From positions 12,926,601-12,990,600 of the forward strand of contig OY987237.1 in the NCBI GenBank assembly GCA_963920705.1: a stretch of DNA of 64,000 nucleotides. The letters are read 5' to 3'. How positions within the stretch are numbered: the first letter of the stretch is position 1; every line of letters begins with the position of its first letter. A model generated the notes under the pieces. It had not been told where the DNA came from, made no database searches, and worked only from the letters and a program-made list of their open reading frames with translations. This document shows positions 10,185 through 22,875 of the stretch, piece after piece. The stretch comes from Odiellus spinosus. Lineage: Eukaryota > Arthropoda > Arachnida > Opiliones > Phalangiidae. The position numbers and the translations under genes are program-made.

Positions 10185-13100
10185 ATGGATAATTGCAAAA
10201 ATCAAACATTGAAGGTGGCCGTTATGCAGGTAACATAGTAAAATATGTCAGAGTTATAACTAGGTAACTGTCGAGCGAATGAAACTTATTATAAATTAGC
10301 ACGTATCGGTACTTATTTGGTTAGGAATTCAGAACCATCTCGTTAAACCGGACACGAAACTGCTGACTCGATTCGGGCCTCGTCTAATTAATTTAGCGAA
10401 TTTAATCACGAGAAGTAGAAATTATTCTCGAGGCTGATTTAACATAGATTATCCGAGGAAATGGGATTTCCCAATCGGGAAAAAAAAATCAGATTTTGGT
10501 TGAATATGATCCAAATTGAACTCTCTTGAAACTGATATCTGGTTGATTCCTATTAGATTCTGGTTATGGGGTGACAAATTGTAAGCCAGTGGTTTAAGCG
10601 AACATATAACTTTGAGAAATTATATTTACAATGTTAACTAGACTAGATTATCCAGATAAAATGAAAGCGGGAATGGTGTTTGGTAATGTAGGCCTAGGGT
10701 GAGTGCAAAACTGCAAACGCGTAATTAATAATTTAAAATATTATCACGTTAATCGTTAGCACAATGGATTTAATTTGAAGAAAATTGGTAACAAATGGAT
10801 TGGTCTCGACGGGAAAGAATTCGAACTAGTCAAGATTCTATCGAATAAAATGCATTTCAGGTAATTAAAAACCAAATCATTATTGAATCTTTCCATTTTA
10901 TACAGGTGCCCCGTACAAAAAACTAAAGATTAATTAATATTATAATAAGTATAATTAATGATAATTTGAACTATTAGATACGAGTTAGTTATTCCAGACG
11001 ACAAACAATTGGATCTTGCGACGACCGGGGCAACTGTACCGGAATCGTTGGAATGGTCGTCAGACGGGTAAATAGCATTATGAAATAGAATTAGTCCTTT
11101 AGAAAATCGCGTCACAATCAAATCACGACTGTTGGATCAGTTCTACGAAAACAGAAAACGAAACTGCTCGGAATTTCAAGAACTTTTATTAATTGGCTAG
11201 ACTTTCTGAAGTATATTCAAATATTATTCATCTGATAAAAATACTATTTATCATTCCAGATAACTAAATCCCAAAATCGCAACTTATCTTAGAATATTAT
11301 CCGCGTTATACGTTTGGATAAGTCAATTTAAAAATCCATTTTCTTGAAAACTAAAAATTAAAATTTACACTTTTTTTCGAATTTTAAATTAATATGAAAT
11401 TTATTTCTTTTATTTTCCCCGAATTTTAAAAAGTTGATTTTCTTATCCATGGCTATACGTTTTAATTCGAGTAACATGTTAATAGATCATTCATCAAAAG
11501 ACTATCTTCGGATAAACCCAATACTCATTTAACTTTCATCGAATTATAAAATTTGTTTAATCATATAATCACTAACAATACATCCCAAAATAAAATATCC
11601 GAAAAAATTTAAATAACAGAAAATAATGGCTGTTCCTAGCATTAGAAAAGGGGCAGTTCAAAAATTAATATAAATTATTCGACTAAGACGTAATCTTAAG
11701 TAATTAACGTAGGAAGCTGATATGGCCATTTCTTCACTGACCACAACATCAAATAGAGCCAAATACGTAGATTTCTCGACTTCTTACAGCCAAGACGACA
11801 TTATCTTCGCCACGAAGAAACCCGATATGAAAATCGTCAATAGCGTATTCTTCGCCAAACCTTTCGAACCTTCGGTAACAAAGTGATAATTCTCTAAATC
11901 CATAATATTAACATTAATATAATATTCGCAGGTATGGATTTCCGTAGCCTGTTTCCTGATTGTTTTCATAATGACGATCAAATTACTGGAACGCTCAAAG
12001 TTTTTGCCCCCAAACTTATTCGGAGTTAAAACCATGATTGCCTTTTTTCTACGACAAGGTTAGGACGATAAATCAGATTTCTATATCGGTAATTTAATCT
12101 GGTAATTTACGCCATAAATTGTTTGCTCTGATAAAACTAGCAAAATAGTAATTAATAATTTACAACTTTTTGGATTAAAAGTTTTAAATCGTCTACGAGT
12201 TTACTTTTGAATAATTATTCGCGTTTGAGGTCGTTAAGGACGTGTTTGAGTTACTTTAACCTATCATTGCTATCATGCATAAACTCAAATTCTCCATTGC
12301 GCATGTCACACGAGTGTAGGAGTTGCAGTCAGGAATAAAAAAATTGAAGAGTTTGAAAGATGAATTTTGATTTGAAAATTCACAGAAATTAAAATGGAAA
12401 TAATTTTGTAAATACTGGTAAATTTCCGAAATTACGGTTATTTTTGAATTCCATAGTCAGAGGGCGTAGATCTTGGATACATTTGGTAACGATTGTTCGT
12501 AAAACACAGACGCTTCGTTGGAATCGGTGGCTAAAGAACCTCGCGGATTAATTATCGTGGCTTTCCCGCTACTTTTGGCCAGTTGCGCCTGTAAAATGTA
12601 CGAATGCTACTTAACGTCGGCCACAAGTTTGACTTCGACTTCTCGACCATTGGATACGTTGGAAGACATAAAGAACGCCATTCAAAATCAGGGCTACACC
12701 ATAGGTGTTCCCAAAGGAAGCGGCTCTTATAACAGAATTATGGTTAGATAAACACCCTTTGAAAGTAGTTCCTTAGAGCCCCCCCCTCCTTCCCCAATAT
12801 CGTCAAAGCTTCAAGTTTGCGTCTTTTCGTATTTAGAAATCGAATCTGGAATACTTTCAAATTTTCGCAAATGCCATGAAGAAGAAAGGTTTCGAGGCAC
12901 CTCGAAACATCGAGGAAGGAGTGATCAGAACCTTAAACGAAAAGTACGTCAACATCATGGCCAAAATAATTATCAAGCAAACAGCCTTGAAGATGGGTTT
13001 GGATCTATCCAAATTCCATTTCACCACCGATTACCTATTCCCGGCTCCACAAGCGATTGCTTATGGAAAGAATTTCCGCTGCAAAGAAGCCGTGCATAAA

Positions 13101-13711
13101 TAGTAAACTCACTACTGTCAAATTAAAAATAAATTTGGCTACGATAAACTAAAGACCCGCTAAGTCGATCCAATCTTTCGATACAACTTGATCAGTCACC
13201 AAATATCTTGTTCGAGAAAAATTGGATCGTTCATTCGAGTCGCTATTAAATTAAATTCAAACGATAGAAATTGGACCAGGAGTATTTGAGTAACAATGAG
13301 TAAAGAGTCTTCGACGTAACCATTTAACTATTTTAAATGATAAAAACCTTTTATTTTCGCGGGCTTTAGTTTTTCGCAAAAACACCCTTATTTCTGAATT
13401 ACTTCCCCCTCAACTTGCCACCAATAGGAAGCTGAAATATACAAAGACGTTTGTTTTTAATTGATAGTTTGTTAATGATGGTTAGCTCTAATCTCGAGAC
13501 GAAATGGGAGATGAAGATCAATTGGAAGATAAACAAAGCCACGGCGACGGACAGTCTTAATCAGAAATACATCGATTTTAAAGATTTGAAACTAGTCCTA
13601 GTTGGTCTTATTGTTGGATACGCATTGGCATCGGCAGTTCTAATTATAGAAGTTATCCATTCGCGGCTTTGTAAATTGTACTCAGTCATGAGAAATAAAT
13701 TGGATTGCTAA
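10185..13711 (+). pseudogene. IR-3: receptor copy with a 1-nt deletion in exon 3
   Basis: Exons 10185-10229, 10760-10860, 10978-11067, 11713-11874, 11932-12058, 12510-12742, 12837-13102, 13468-13711. All but the third have the family length; the third is 90 instead of 91 nt. The lesion is at the invariant Trp: relatives read CAATGGGGATCTTGC, this copy CAATTGGATCTTGC, which shifts the frame through the Cys pair. Everything downstream is open and well conserved (EADMAIS, R in SNRAKYVDFS, LRQD, YECYLTSATSL, TM4). At the exon 7/8 junction TGG has become TA+T (Tyr) with a valid donor TA/GTAAAC, so that is not a stop. Either a very young pseudogene or an assembly error. Confidence 0.8.
11150..11620. 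repeat. family 7 element, diverged copy in IR-3 intron 3
   Basis: Contains GCTCGGAATT near the left, GTTATACGTTTGGATAAG and TTCTTATCC words shared with introns of IR-4 (15640-16075), IR-6 (25958-26455) and Trio (62400-62690). Limits are approximate. Confidence 0.5.
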
Positions 13712-13747
13712 TTTTCGAATCGTCATAAATTTCTGACAACCTCGCTT

Positions 13748-14022
13748 TAAAGGGAGAATTCAACCTTACAACGAGTGATTTTTTTATCGATTCTTTACCG
13801 TTTAAATAGGCAAATAAATATTAAACTATAAATCAGTTTTTCTCGGAAAATATTCTTAGTTGGATTCTAGGAGATCCTGAATTTCTTGAAAAATGGAATC
13901 GAAATTATGGTCGCGTGGAAGAGTTAATAGAAATATTTTTTACTGGTGGAATAAGCCTATTTAAACCATAGGGAATTGATAAAAAAAAATCACTTGTTAT
14001 TAGACTGCATTATCCCTTTAAA
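13748..14022. mobile_element. MITE family 2, short copy
   Basis: Begins AAAGGGAGAATTCAACCTTACAAC and ends with the inverted TTAGACTGCATTATCCCTTTAAA. Both ends are present, but the central fold-back part is shorter than in the copies at 40998 and 44409. Lies between IR-3 and IR-4. Confidence 0.75.
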
Positions 14023-14798
14023 AAACAAACAATTATCGCGGGAGCCAAGCATGTTATCGTCATGCCTCGATTACCGCGCAATAATAGATTTTTCATCGAC
14101 TTCTTAGTCATCTGGTCATACGTAAATAAATCATTAAAGGAAAACTTGGAGCTAAAATTGACCAGCTTTTTAAATTTATTTTCGGAATCTCCGAGCCAGA
14201 AAAACGTATTCCAGAAGATTTAAACAATTATTACACACGTTTTTTTGTATTTAAATTAATTTCTGAAGTTTGGTAAAATTTCTATAAAAGTAAATATAAA
14301 ATCGGGCCAATCAAAACCGCCTTCAAACGGCGGCCTATTCTTTTAATGTTTAACACATTACAAGCGCTCTTGAAGGCTGAAGTAGCATGATTGGCCAGAA
14401 TTTATATATACTTTTATAGAAATTTTATCAAACTTCAGAAAAGCTCCAAGTTTCTCTCGAAAGTTTCAACATGGATAAATAATTCGAAAACCGCAAACCA
14501 TAAACACGAATAATTTCCATATACAGGGTGAACCGTGTGTGAGAAATAAAATAACTTTATAATAACTGCATGAGGATGTCAAGAAGACAATTACACCCTG
14601 CTTTCTATTTTACCCTTACCATAATGTAATTTATTGTTCTTTGTTCAATGTTGTGACGCACATTTATAGCGTGTCTAGAAAATCTATACAGGCATCGTTC
14701 CATAGAGGCGAACGAAAGGTTTAAGCTACGAGTTTCTCGCGGGAATCGAACAATAACGGACACAATTAAAAAGATAATATATAAAATAGGATTATCAA
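14023..14798. other. intergenic with inverted repeat
   Basis: No gene. About 14270-14430 forms an imperfect hairpin (CTGAAGTTTGGTAAAATTTC on the left, GAAATTTTATCAAACTTCAG on the right), probably another fold-back element. Confidence 0.5.
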
Positions 14799-17700
14799 AT
14801 GGATAATTGCAAAAATCATACGTTGAAGGTGGCAGCTTTGAACGTAAGATATTATTAAAGAGAGAATGTAACCTAACAACAAGTGATTTTTTATCGATTC
14901 CTTATCGTTTAAATAGGCCTAATCCACTAGTGAAACAATTTACGGACAAATATTAAACTAGAAATAAATTTAAAACTTACCCGGAAAATAGGCTTAGCGT
15001 GATTCATGGAGATCCTGATTTCCTACCGTATAAGGTCTAGCGACTAATCGAACGGGGTTGTAATCTCGTGGAGATCTCGCTTGAACGACGGGCCTTTGTT
15101 CATTGGTTGTTAGACCTTACACGGAGGCAATTCATCTGATCTCCATGAATCCCACTAAGCCAATTTTCCGGGTAAGTTTTGAATTTATTTCTAGTTTAAC
15201 ATTTGTTTCGTAAACTTTTAATTGGTGAAGATTCAAATTTTATGAAAACAGTAGAGGTTTAAAGAACACTATTTTTCGGACGAATAATTCGAGTATACTA
15301 TTACTCTTTTTTAATCTAGCACTCGGCATTTCATTTGAAGAAGATTGGCGATGGATGGGTAGGAGTGGCGGGAAGAGATTTCAATATTTTAAAGATGCTA
15401 TCGGATAAAATGAACTTCCGGTATTTAAATACAAATCGAGATTCAAATAAAAAGTGCACCTATGATCTGAAATTACATTCTTTATTAGATACGAGTTAGT
15501 TTCTCCCGTAGACGAAACATGGGGAGCTTGCGACGATTGGGGAAACTGTACTGGAATGGTTGGAATGGTCGCCAGGAGGGTAATTAACATCAGCGAATAA
15601 AAAATCGTATCGGGATAGATTTTACGTTTAAAATTTCGACTGTTTACGATCTTACTCGACTAAGTCTACAGCTCGAAATAGGAGAACCATTATCTTCTGA
15701 TATTATTATTATTACTCGAATTAAAACGTCTAACGGTGGATAAGAAAATTGGCATTCTCAGAATTCGTGGAAATTAAAAGAAATATACTTCAAATTTACT
15801 TAAAATTCGAAGAAAATAAATGAAACGATAAAAAAAAACTTTTAGGTTTAAGTTTCATTTATTATTTTAGTAGAAAATATTTTTAAATCGTTCTTATCCG
15901 AACGTATAACTTGGATAATATTCTAGGATAAGTTGCCATATTCGGATGATAAAAAGAGATAAGATTATTATTAACTGGATTGATAAACAGTTTATTTTTA
16001 ACCAAACGGATAATATCCGAATTTAATTCGGTAGATTTATCTAATTAATGAAAGTTATACCAATTCCGAGCTCTAATTAAGTCCCACCACGGGGATCGAC
16101 GAAACGTAGCTTTTGAAAGAGCAATTGAACTATAGAACTGTCAAAGTCTGTTACTCGATCACTGCTTTACACGAAATCTTAACGCAGGAAGCGGATATGG
16201 CCATCTCTTCATTAGGCATAACGGCGGAGAGAGCAAAATACGTTGATTTCTCGTCCGCCTACTCCCAAGACGAAGTTACGTTCGTTACGAGGAATCCAGA
16301 CAGCCATATCGTCAATAACGTATTCTTTGCAAAACCTTTCCAACTTCACGTAACAAAGCGACGCTATAGGATAAAAATTCCATTCGTAATACTAACGAAG
16401 TCTCGTTGATTTTCGTAGGTGTGGATTTCTCTGTTCTGTTTCCTGAGTGTTTTCATAGCCATGACCAAAGTATTCGAACGATTCAAGCTGCTGCCACAAA
16501 AGTACTTAGGGGTTCAAAACATAATTGCCATATTACTGCGACAAGGTATTTATAAATCATTCTGGGCAAGAAAAAATTGATAATTTTTGTCGATGATGAA
16601 TAGATATTTCGTTGAAAACGAAGAGCGAAGAATCTCGAAACTTAATAATAGTGGCTTCGTTGTTAGTCTCGGCTTGTTGCGCTGGAAAAATGTACGAATG
16701 CGCCTTAAACTCGGCAATCAGTTTCGCCTCGACCACTCCTCCATTGGATAAGTTAAAAGACATGGCCAACGCTGTTCAAAATGAAGGTTACACCATAGGA
16801 GTCATCAAAGGAAGTTCCCCTTATCACCTTGTTATGGTCAGTTAAAGGCGCTTTGGACAAAAGTGTTTAAGACAGAATACAACGTAACGCATCAAATGAC
16901 TTTGAATAATACATCAGTTAAAAAATTACATACAAATATTAAACTAAAAATAAATTTAAAATAGGCTTAGCTGGATTCATGGAGATTCTGATTTCCTAGC
17001 GTATAAGGGGCTAGCGACCAATCGAAAGTTATTGGAAGTCCGGTAAAGATCGCGGTTTAACTACAGGCCGTTGCTCATTAGTTGATAGCCTTTATACGCG
17101 AGGAATTCAGGATCTCAATGCATCCCGAGTAAGTTTTAAATTTTATTTTAGTTTAATATTGGTTTATTAATTTTGTTTACTGGTGAAATTGGCGAATTTA
17201 AATGAAAAGGAATCGGTTAATAATTCTTCTTTGTTAGGTTGCATTCTTCGTCTAACGGCGTGAGTTTACTTAATTCATTAAATATTGAACTTTTTCAGTC
17301 ATCAAATATAGAATATTTGAAAATATTCGCCAAATCAATGAGAAAGAGAGGTTTCGAGACGCATCGAAATGAAGTTGAAGGCTTGATCAGGGCCTTAAGA
17401 AAAAAATACGCGACCATAGGCTATAAGACGGATCTAAGAAAAAGCGTCTTGGCTGAGGGTCTGAATCTATCAAAATTCCATTTCGCCAGTGATTATCTAC
17501 AATTGATTCAAATCGCTGTGTCTTACGGGAAAAAATTTCGATGCAAAAGCGCAGTCAATAAATGGTAACTATAGCTGGAGTATTACTACTTTTGACACTG
17601 TTTTGCCGTTAGAAGAACCAAGAAGGATCAGATAAGGAGAGGAAAAGTGGGGCTGCGTTGAGTTAGAGAGAGAAGAGCCAACCTCCCACTCGGGTGGAAA

Positions 17701-18237
17701 GGGGGGATAGGAAATTCTCGAGGTAAACTGTTGTCACGTGGTCGCTAGCTAGCGCGTCTCATAAAGGATTCGTTTTACCCACGTGACAACAATTTACCCC
17801 CGTCTGTCCCCCGTTCTCCCAGAGTGGGAGTTTAGGCCGACGCAGTAGGAGCCGCGCCGTTCCCACTTTTCCTCTCCTTATCTGATCCTTCTTGGAAGAT
17901 CTTAGGTTTTGTTTGTCAATTAAGAAAGGTGTCCATTAATAAACTTATTAAATAGTTTAGAATTTGAAAAGAAGGCAAGACGTTTTATTCTTTTAATAAA
18001 AGGTTTTCAGTGTTGGCCGCTTCGGATCTTATTACCAAATGGGAGATGAAGATCACCTGGAAAATGGACAAAGCGATGGCGACGGACACGCCCAAGGAGA
18101 ATTACATCAATTTCAACGATTTGAAACTGATTCAAGTTGGTCTCGTCATAGGATACGCCTTGGCATCGGCAATTCTAATAGTTGAAGTCTGCAGCCATTC
18201 GTGTAAATCGATAAATTGCATATCGTACCCGTATTGA
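14799..18237 (+). CDS. IR-4: ionotropic receptor-like protein, intact
   Basis: Exons 14799-14843, 15320-15420, 15489-15579, 16188-16349, 16419-16545, 16604-16836, 17299-17564, 18003-18237; 419 codons plus stop. S1 starts MDNCKNHTLKVA with no signal peptide; Cys pair ACDDWGNC; EADMAIS; Arg in AERAKYVDFS. The residue five before that Arg, Thr or Ser in the paralogues, is Gly here, which could alter ligand contact. TM1 starts VWISLFCFLSVF, the pore loop ends ILLRQD, TM3 leads to YECALNSAISF, and TM4 contains VIGYALASAILIVE. The last acceptor is AAAG/G at 18002, restoring the family Trp at the junction; the nearer CAG at 18010 would be out of frame. Introns 1, 6 and 7 each contain a transposon. 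The C-terminal tail diverges after TM4. Confidence 0.85.
14856..15229. mobile_element. MITE family 2 copy in IR-4 intron 1
   Basis: Starts AAAGAGAGAATGTAACC and carries the GGATTCATGGAGATCCTG and its inverted GATCTCCATGAATCCC segments as a fold-back. The right end is truncated. Confidence 0.75.
15640..16075. repeat. family 7 element in IR-4 intron 3
   Basis: Contains GGATAAGAAAATT, CTTATCCGAACGTATAAC and GGATAATATTCTA, also found in the same order in a Trio intron at 62460-62660. The right end AATTCCGAGCTCT matches the end of the IR-6 copy, complementary to its left end AGAGCTCGGAATT. Confidence 0.65.
16925..17252. mobile_element. MITE family 2 copy in IR-4 intron 6
   Basis: Carries TTAAACTAAAAATAAATTTAAA, the GGATTCATGGAGATTCTGA segment with its inverted partner, and the right end TTGTTAGGTTGCATTC. 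Left end truncated. Confidence 0.7.
17619..17894. mobile_element. MITE family 3, copy 2 (in IR-4 intron 7)
   Basis: Inverted relative to the copy at 5396. Ends CAAGAAGGATCAGATAAGGAG and complement. Flanking 7-mers GAAGAAC and GAAGATC differ at one base, as an aged target duplication would. Confidence 0.85.
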
Positions 18238-18251
18238 GAAGTAAAATCGGG

Positions 18252-18622
18252 CGATAATTTTTATCGATTCCTTATCGTTTAAATAGGCCCAATCCACCGA
18301 TAAAATATTTACAAAACAAATATTAAACTAGAAATAAATTTAAAACTTGCCGCGAAAATAGGCTTAGCGGGATTCATGGAGATCACCTGAATTGCCTCCG
18401 TATAACTAAGGTCTAGCGACCAATGAGCACACGCGAGAACTCCACGAGAGTTACAATCTCATTCGATTGGTCGCTAGACTTTATACGCGATGAAATAAAT
18501 CCCGCTAAGCCTATTTTCAAGGTAAGTTTTAAATTTAATTCTAGTTTAATATTTGTTTCGTAAACTTTTTATTGGTGGATAAAAAAAATCACTTGTTGTA
18601 TAGCTTGCATTCTCACTTTAAG
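18252..18622. mobile_element. MITE family 2 copy downstream of IR-4
   Basis: Nearly complete fold-back element from TTTTTATCGATTCCTTATCG to GCTTGCATTCTCACTTTAA, starting 15 bases after the IR-4 stop codon. The first bases of the left end are missing. Confidence 0.7.
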
Positions 18623-18873
18623 GCAGTGGAAGTAATTCTAAATGTAATGTTCGACATTCTACATCATTAATATAAAACTCTGTTTATTGTTGAAACAAGA
18701 TTAAACTAATTTTGTGAAAATTAGTGAGAATTTTACAGTACGTTATTTTAAATCTATCTCCTCCTTAAAATAAATGGTAAACTACATCTTTTTATGAATA
18801 ACTAACATTCAAAAATAGCGTTTGAAAAGTTTGCCCGCAAAATTTACGTATTTAAATTTAAATTTTAAATAAT

Positions 18874-19070
18874 TGGTTGTTGTTAATGACAAAATGGGAG
18901 ATGAAAAGCGAGTGGCTTCTAATTGAAGCCGAACCCAAACCAAAATACATTGATTTTAACGATTTGAAACTGGATTCTGATTGATCTTATCCTAACAATC
19001 ACTATTAATCATTCGCCGGCTTTGTGTATAATGTAACTCCTTCTGGTGAAATAAAATAGGTGTATAATTT
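18874..19070 (+). pseudogene. second orphan TM4 exon
   Basis: Reads TKWEMKSEWLL then KYIDFNDLKL as in other last exons. An insertion after DLKL shifts the frame and a TGA follows, and the TM4 segment itself is degraded. No other exon of this copy remains between IR-4 and IR-5. Confidence 0.8.
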
Positions 19071-19512
19071 TCACGTATAGTCTAAGTTAAACGTTGAATT
19101 TTGGTAGAGGTATAAAGGTTTGTTTATGCAAAAACAACATACGGCCACCTATAATACGATTATATTGAGGATAGATATTGGAAAAATGTCAGATTAAGGT
19201 ATACAGAAGCCAAGAAAACATTTAATCTTAGAATTGAATTATTTCCGTATATATATCAAACAATAGACTAACGTATACCGCCAAGTATACGTGGCTTGGC
19301 ATAAATCGAAACATTTACGGGGAAAAACACTCTCCACACGACATTTCAAAATAACCTATTTCTTTCGTTGTATCATTAATGGACTAAGAAAGAAACAATG
19401 GTTAGAGATTGACGCGAAAAAAAAGCTATTTCCAAGAAACTCGCGTGAATATTTCAAATACACGTTTGATACGTAGTTGTGATAAATCTAACCGTTACTC
19501 GCGAACTTTAAA
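19071..19512. other. intergenic, no gene seen
   Basis: Spacer upstream of IR-5 with no recognisable exon or element. Confidence 0.4.
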
Positions 19513-22500
19513 ATGGATAATTGCAAGAATAAAACATTGAAAGTCGCCACTATGCCTGTAATATTCTCTTCAGACGAGTCGTAATTATCTGGTTTAATCA
19601 GATTTAACCGAAGTTTAAGAAGCAACCTTCGTTCCATAAACATCGTTATAAGTCTATTATTATCTCTAAGTAGCCAAATAAAGCTACTTTTTTCCGATTT
19701 TGAAAATATTTTCGGACCCAGCGCCACTCGTTGAGTATGAGGGAAACTAAACCCTTTTTTTTCATTCTTTTATTGTGAACAGGTTTTTTAAACCACTCCT
19801 CCTTTATTGTATCAATAAAGAAGACGATGCTTAAGAAGCTATACCTCTTGTATCAGACCCCAAGTTCCTGATTTCAGAACGTCAAATGCTAATTATCCAC
19901 CTCTACTTCAGTAATTTAGTTTAAGGGGGGAATAGATTTGTAAGGCTAGAGTGATTATGACCGCCAGGGTGGTCTAAAAAATTAAACATTTCTTGGAATA
20001 AAGTGTTTGGGGGGACGCATTTTTGAACTGAAAACCAGATATACTCCTTTTATGGTGTTCAGGCGTGCCTGGTAAGAGACATGTCGGCATCGGCGTTCAA
20101 GTTCATGTTAAAGTTTACGTGGTACGTGGTAAATGTCTTACCCAATCAGAGATACCTCGCATAGATAGCATTGTTAATTGGCTACTTAGATATAATTATA
20201 ATAATAGGCTTATGACATCGGTTAAATCTGTATTTTTAGGTTTGATAATAAACCAAGGCTTCCCTGACACTCGCGAACTCAGATGTACATAATTATTTAA
20301 CTCTTTGCCCTATCAAAACTGAACTCCGAGTTCATAAGAGTTCGAATTCAATGCACTGTCAAAGTTGAACACAGTGAACTCAGGTGTACAGCGAATTCAA
20401 GAGTGTCTGACCCCTTGTAATAAACTATTCAGTAGTTACGTGGTAGCGTAAGTACACCAATTACAGTTAAGTATGGCAATTAGTCAATTTCTCAAAATAA
20501 AGATTGCCAAGAACATTTTTTTCCCTTCTAACTATTACGTATTTATATCGGTGGTGGATATAACAACTTAGTAGCAATACGTTAACAGATTTTCGTGGAA
20601 TATTTTTGTACTTACGCCAACGTCTAACTCATGTTTTACTCAAACTCGTTAATCCTTAGCATTCGGCGTTTAATTTGAAAACAATTGGGGGTAAATTGTT
20701 CGGTGTGGATGGAAGAGATTACGAGATACTAACAATTCTATCAGACAAAATGGACTTCAGGTATTTAAATGTAGTTCAAATTTTCGAATAGCTAATTGAC
20801 TTAAATTATTAGATACGAGTTAGTTTCTCCCGTCGATCAACAATGGGGATCCTGCGACGATCGGGGAAACTGTACCGGGATCATTGGAATGGTCGCCAGA
20901 CGGGTAATTAATCCCTACAATAATATAAATAGCCATTCTTATAACGAGACATCTTAAATAAGGAAGCGGATATGGGCATCTCTTCCCTGACCCGGACAAC
21001 ATCCAGAGCTAAATACGTCGATTTTTCTTATTCCTACGTTCAAGATCAAGTGACCTTCGTTACCAGAAAACCCGACACGATGGTCATCAACAGCGTATTC
21101 TTTACCAAGCCTTTCGAGCCTCAAGTATATAGCGATGGAACGCGCGCAATTTGTAGTCATGATAGTTATCGCTTTTGTTAATTACAGGTGTGGATATCTT
21201 TCGCCTGTTTCCTGATTATTTTCCTAACGATGACCAAAACCTTACAACGTTTGAACTTCTTGGCACCCAATATCTTGGGGGTAAAAAATATGATGGCCAT
21301 ACTATTGCGACAAGGTATTAATTGAAGGATAAGTCCAGGATGATTACTCGCGCAATTCCAGGGGAAAATTTCATCTTTAGTTATTAATACGCAGGCGTTT
21401 CCATGAAAATGGCAACTAAAGAATGCCGTAGCTTAATTATCTTAATCTTTCTGATACTTTCGGCCGGTTGCTCCGAAAAAATATACGAATCATACTTAAC
21501 TTCGGCGATAAGTTTGGCCCCAACCTCGAGACCATTGGATAAGTTGGAAGATATGGTAGACGCCATCAAAAACAAAGGTTATAGCGTAGGAGCCCCGTCC
21601 GGAGGATCTTCTTTTTATCAAATTATGGTCAGTTGGCCTTTGGATGAGCCACGCCTGTCCCCAACTCCACATTACCCGCGTGACAGCTAAAATTTATTTC
21701 TAATTCTAATATCTTCATTTAGTCATCGAATTTAGAATATTTGAAAATATTCGCCAACTCTATGATGAAGAAAGATTTCAAAAGCTACCAAAACTACACG
21801 GAAGCATTGATTTGGACCTTAAATCAAAAGTACGGTACAATCGGACCCAAGGCTTACCTACTGAAATTCGCCTTGGAATCCGGACTAGATTTGTCCAAAT
21901 TTCATTTCGCCAGCGAATACTTATTCCTTGATCAATTCGCGGTGGCTTATGGCAAAAATTTTCAATGTAAAGACGCCCTCAACAAATGGTAAACAGTTTT
22001 AAAGAAAAGAAATTAAACGCTTTTATAGTTACGTCAAAAGTCAATCACAAAAGTAAACACCGCCGCGTAGCTTAATAATATCTGCAAAGGGGGCCAGGTA
22101 GACGTACTAGCCCATCACTTAAAAATAACCAAAAAAGGCATCACCCCTGTCTCACTCGAGTGGTTTGGACTCTCCCTCGATATTTTGCGTCGGGAGAGAT
22201 GGACGGAATTTAGGCGGGCCGCGCTTGGCTATATTGCCTTCCCTTCCAACTCCAGAATTTATCCAAAGAGTCGCGCTTCCGATTTCACTAATTACACGGC
22301 GACTGCGGCCGCTAGAGTGTCTCGAATCAGAATCTGCCGGTAAATTTTTCCTTTGTTGATAGTATTAAGGTACGAGGCGTTGTTAACTTTTATGGAATAA
22401 AAAGATATACTTTTGGTAACAAAAATTACAAAGGTCTAATTATAGTTTGGTTTTGTTGGCTGGTTTGGATCTAATAACCAAATGGGAGATGAAGAACCAA

Positions 22501-22653
22501 TGGAAGATGGGCAAGGCGACGGCGAAGAAGGGACCCAAAGAGAAATACATCGATTTCAACGATTTTAAACCGGTTCTCGGCTGTCTAATTATTGGATACG
22601 CCATGGCATTGTTTTTTCTAATAGTCGAAATAAAAATTCGGGGATTCGTATGA
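19513..22653 (+). CDS. IR-5: ionotropic receptor-like protein, intact
   Basis: Exons 19513-19557, 20660-20760, 20813-20903, 20963-21124, 21188-21314, 21395-21627, 21723-21988, 22446-22653; 410 codons plus stop. S1 begins MDNCKNKTLKVATMP (sequon NKT); Cys pair SCDDRGNC; EADMGISS; Arg in TSRAKYVDFS. TM1 is VWISFACFLIIFLTMT, the pore loop ends LLRQG (the ancestral Gly, where most paralogues here have Asp), and TM3 leads to YESYLTSAISL, with Ser in place of the Cys of the YEC motif. S2 ends FQCKDALNK. TM4 contains CLIIGYAMALFFLIVE, and the C-terminal tail is the shortest of the array. Intron 1 (1.1 kb) and intron 7 carry repeats. Probably a functional receptor-like gene; ligand unknown. Confidence 0.87.
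20262..20425. repeat. inverted-repeat element, inverted relative of 404-556
   Basis: Shares ATGCACTGTCAAAG, GTGTACAGCGAATTCAAGAGTG and the GGGGTCAGGCACTC-type end with the first copy, in opposite orientation. Located in IR-5 intron 1. Confidence 0.55.
22047..22392. mobile_element. MITE family 4, copy in IR-5 intron 7
   Basis: Left end AAAAGTAAACACCGCCGCGTAGC and right end with the inverted CGAGGCGTTGTTAACTTTTAT. The interior (CCTGTCTCACTCGAGTGG, GGCGGGCCGCGCTTG, GCTAGAGTGTCTCGAATCAG) is shared with the copy at 35588-35862 in IR-8. Confidence 0.75.
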
Positions 22654-22875
22654 TGTATTCAAGTACTCGAAACAAAAATCGATCAATAAGATTTGCAAAA
22701 AAAAATAATTCTTTTTTGAGTCACGCCGAAAGGCGGTTACAAAATTTCGCGCGTTTTAGCTAATTGAGAGAAACCGCTAATGATACCACGTCAAAACAGT
22801 ATATTGCTCAAAATAGAGTAAGCTACATACAAAGTATACTACACGGCCCTAGTTCCTGGAGTTTTTAAGCCCTAT

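Noticed and set aside
13101-13103. apparent TAG stop at the end of IR-3 exon 7
   Set aside because: The donor GTAAAC starts at 13103, so TA joins T of exon 8 to give Tyr; only the exon 3 deletion disrupts the gene.
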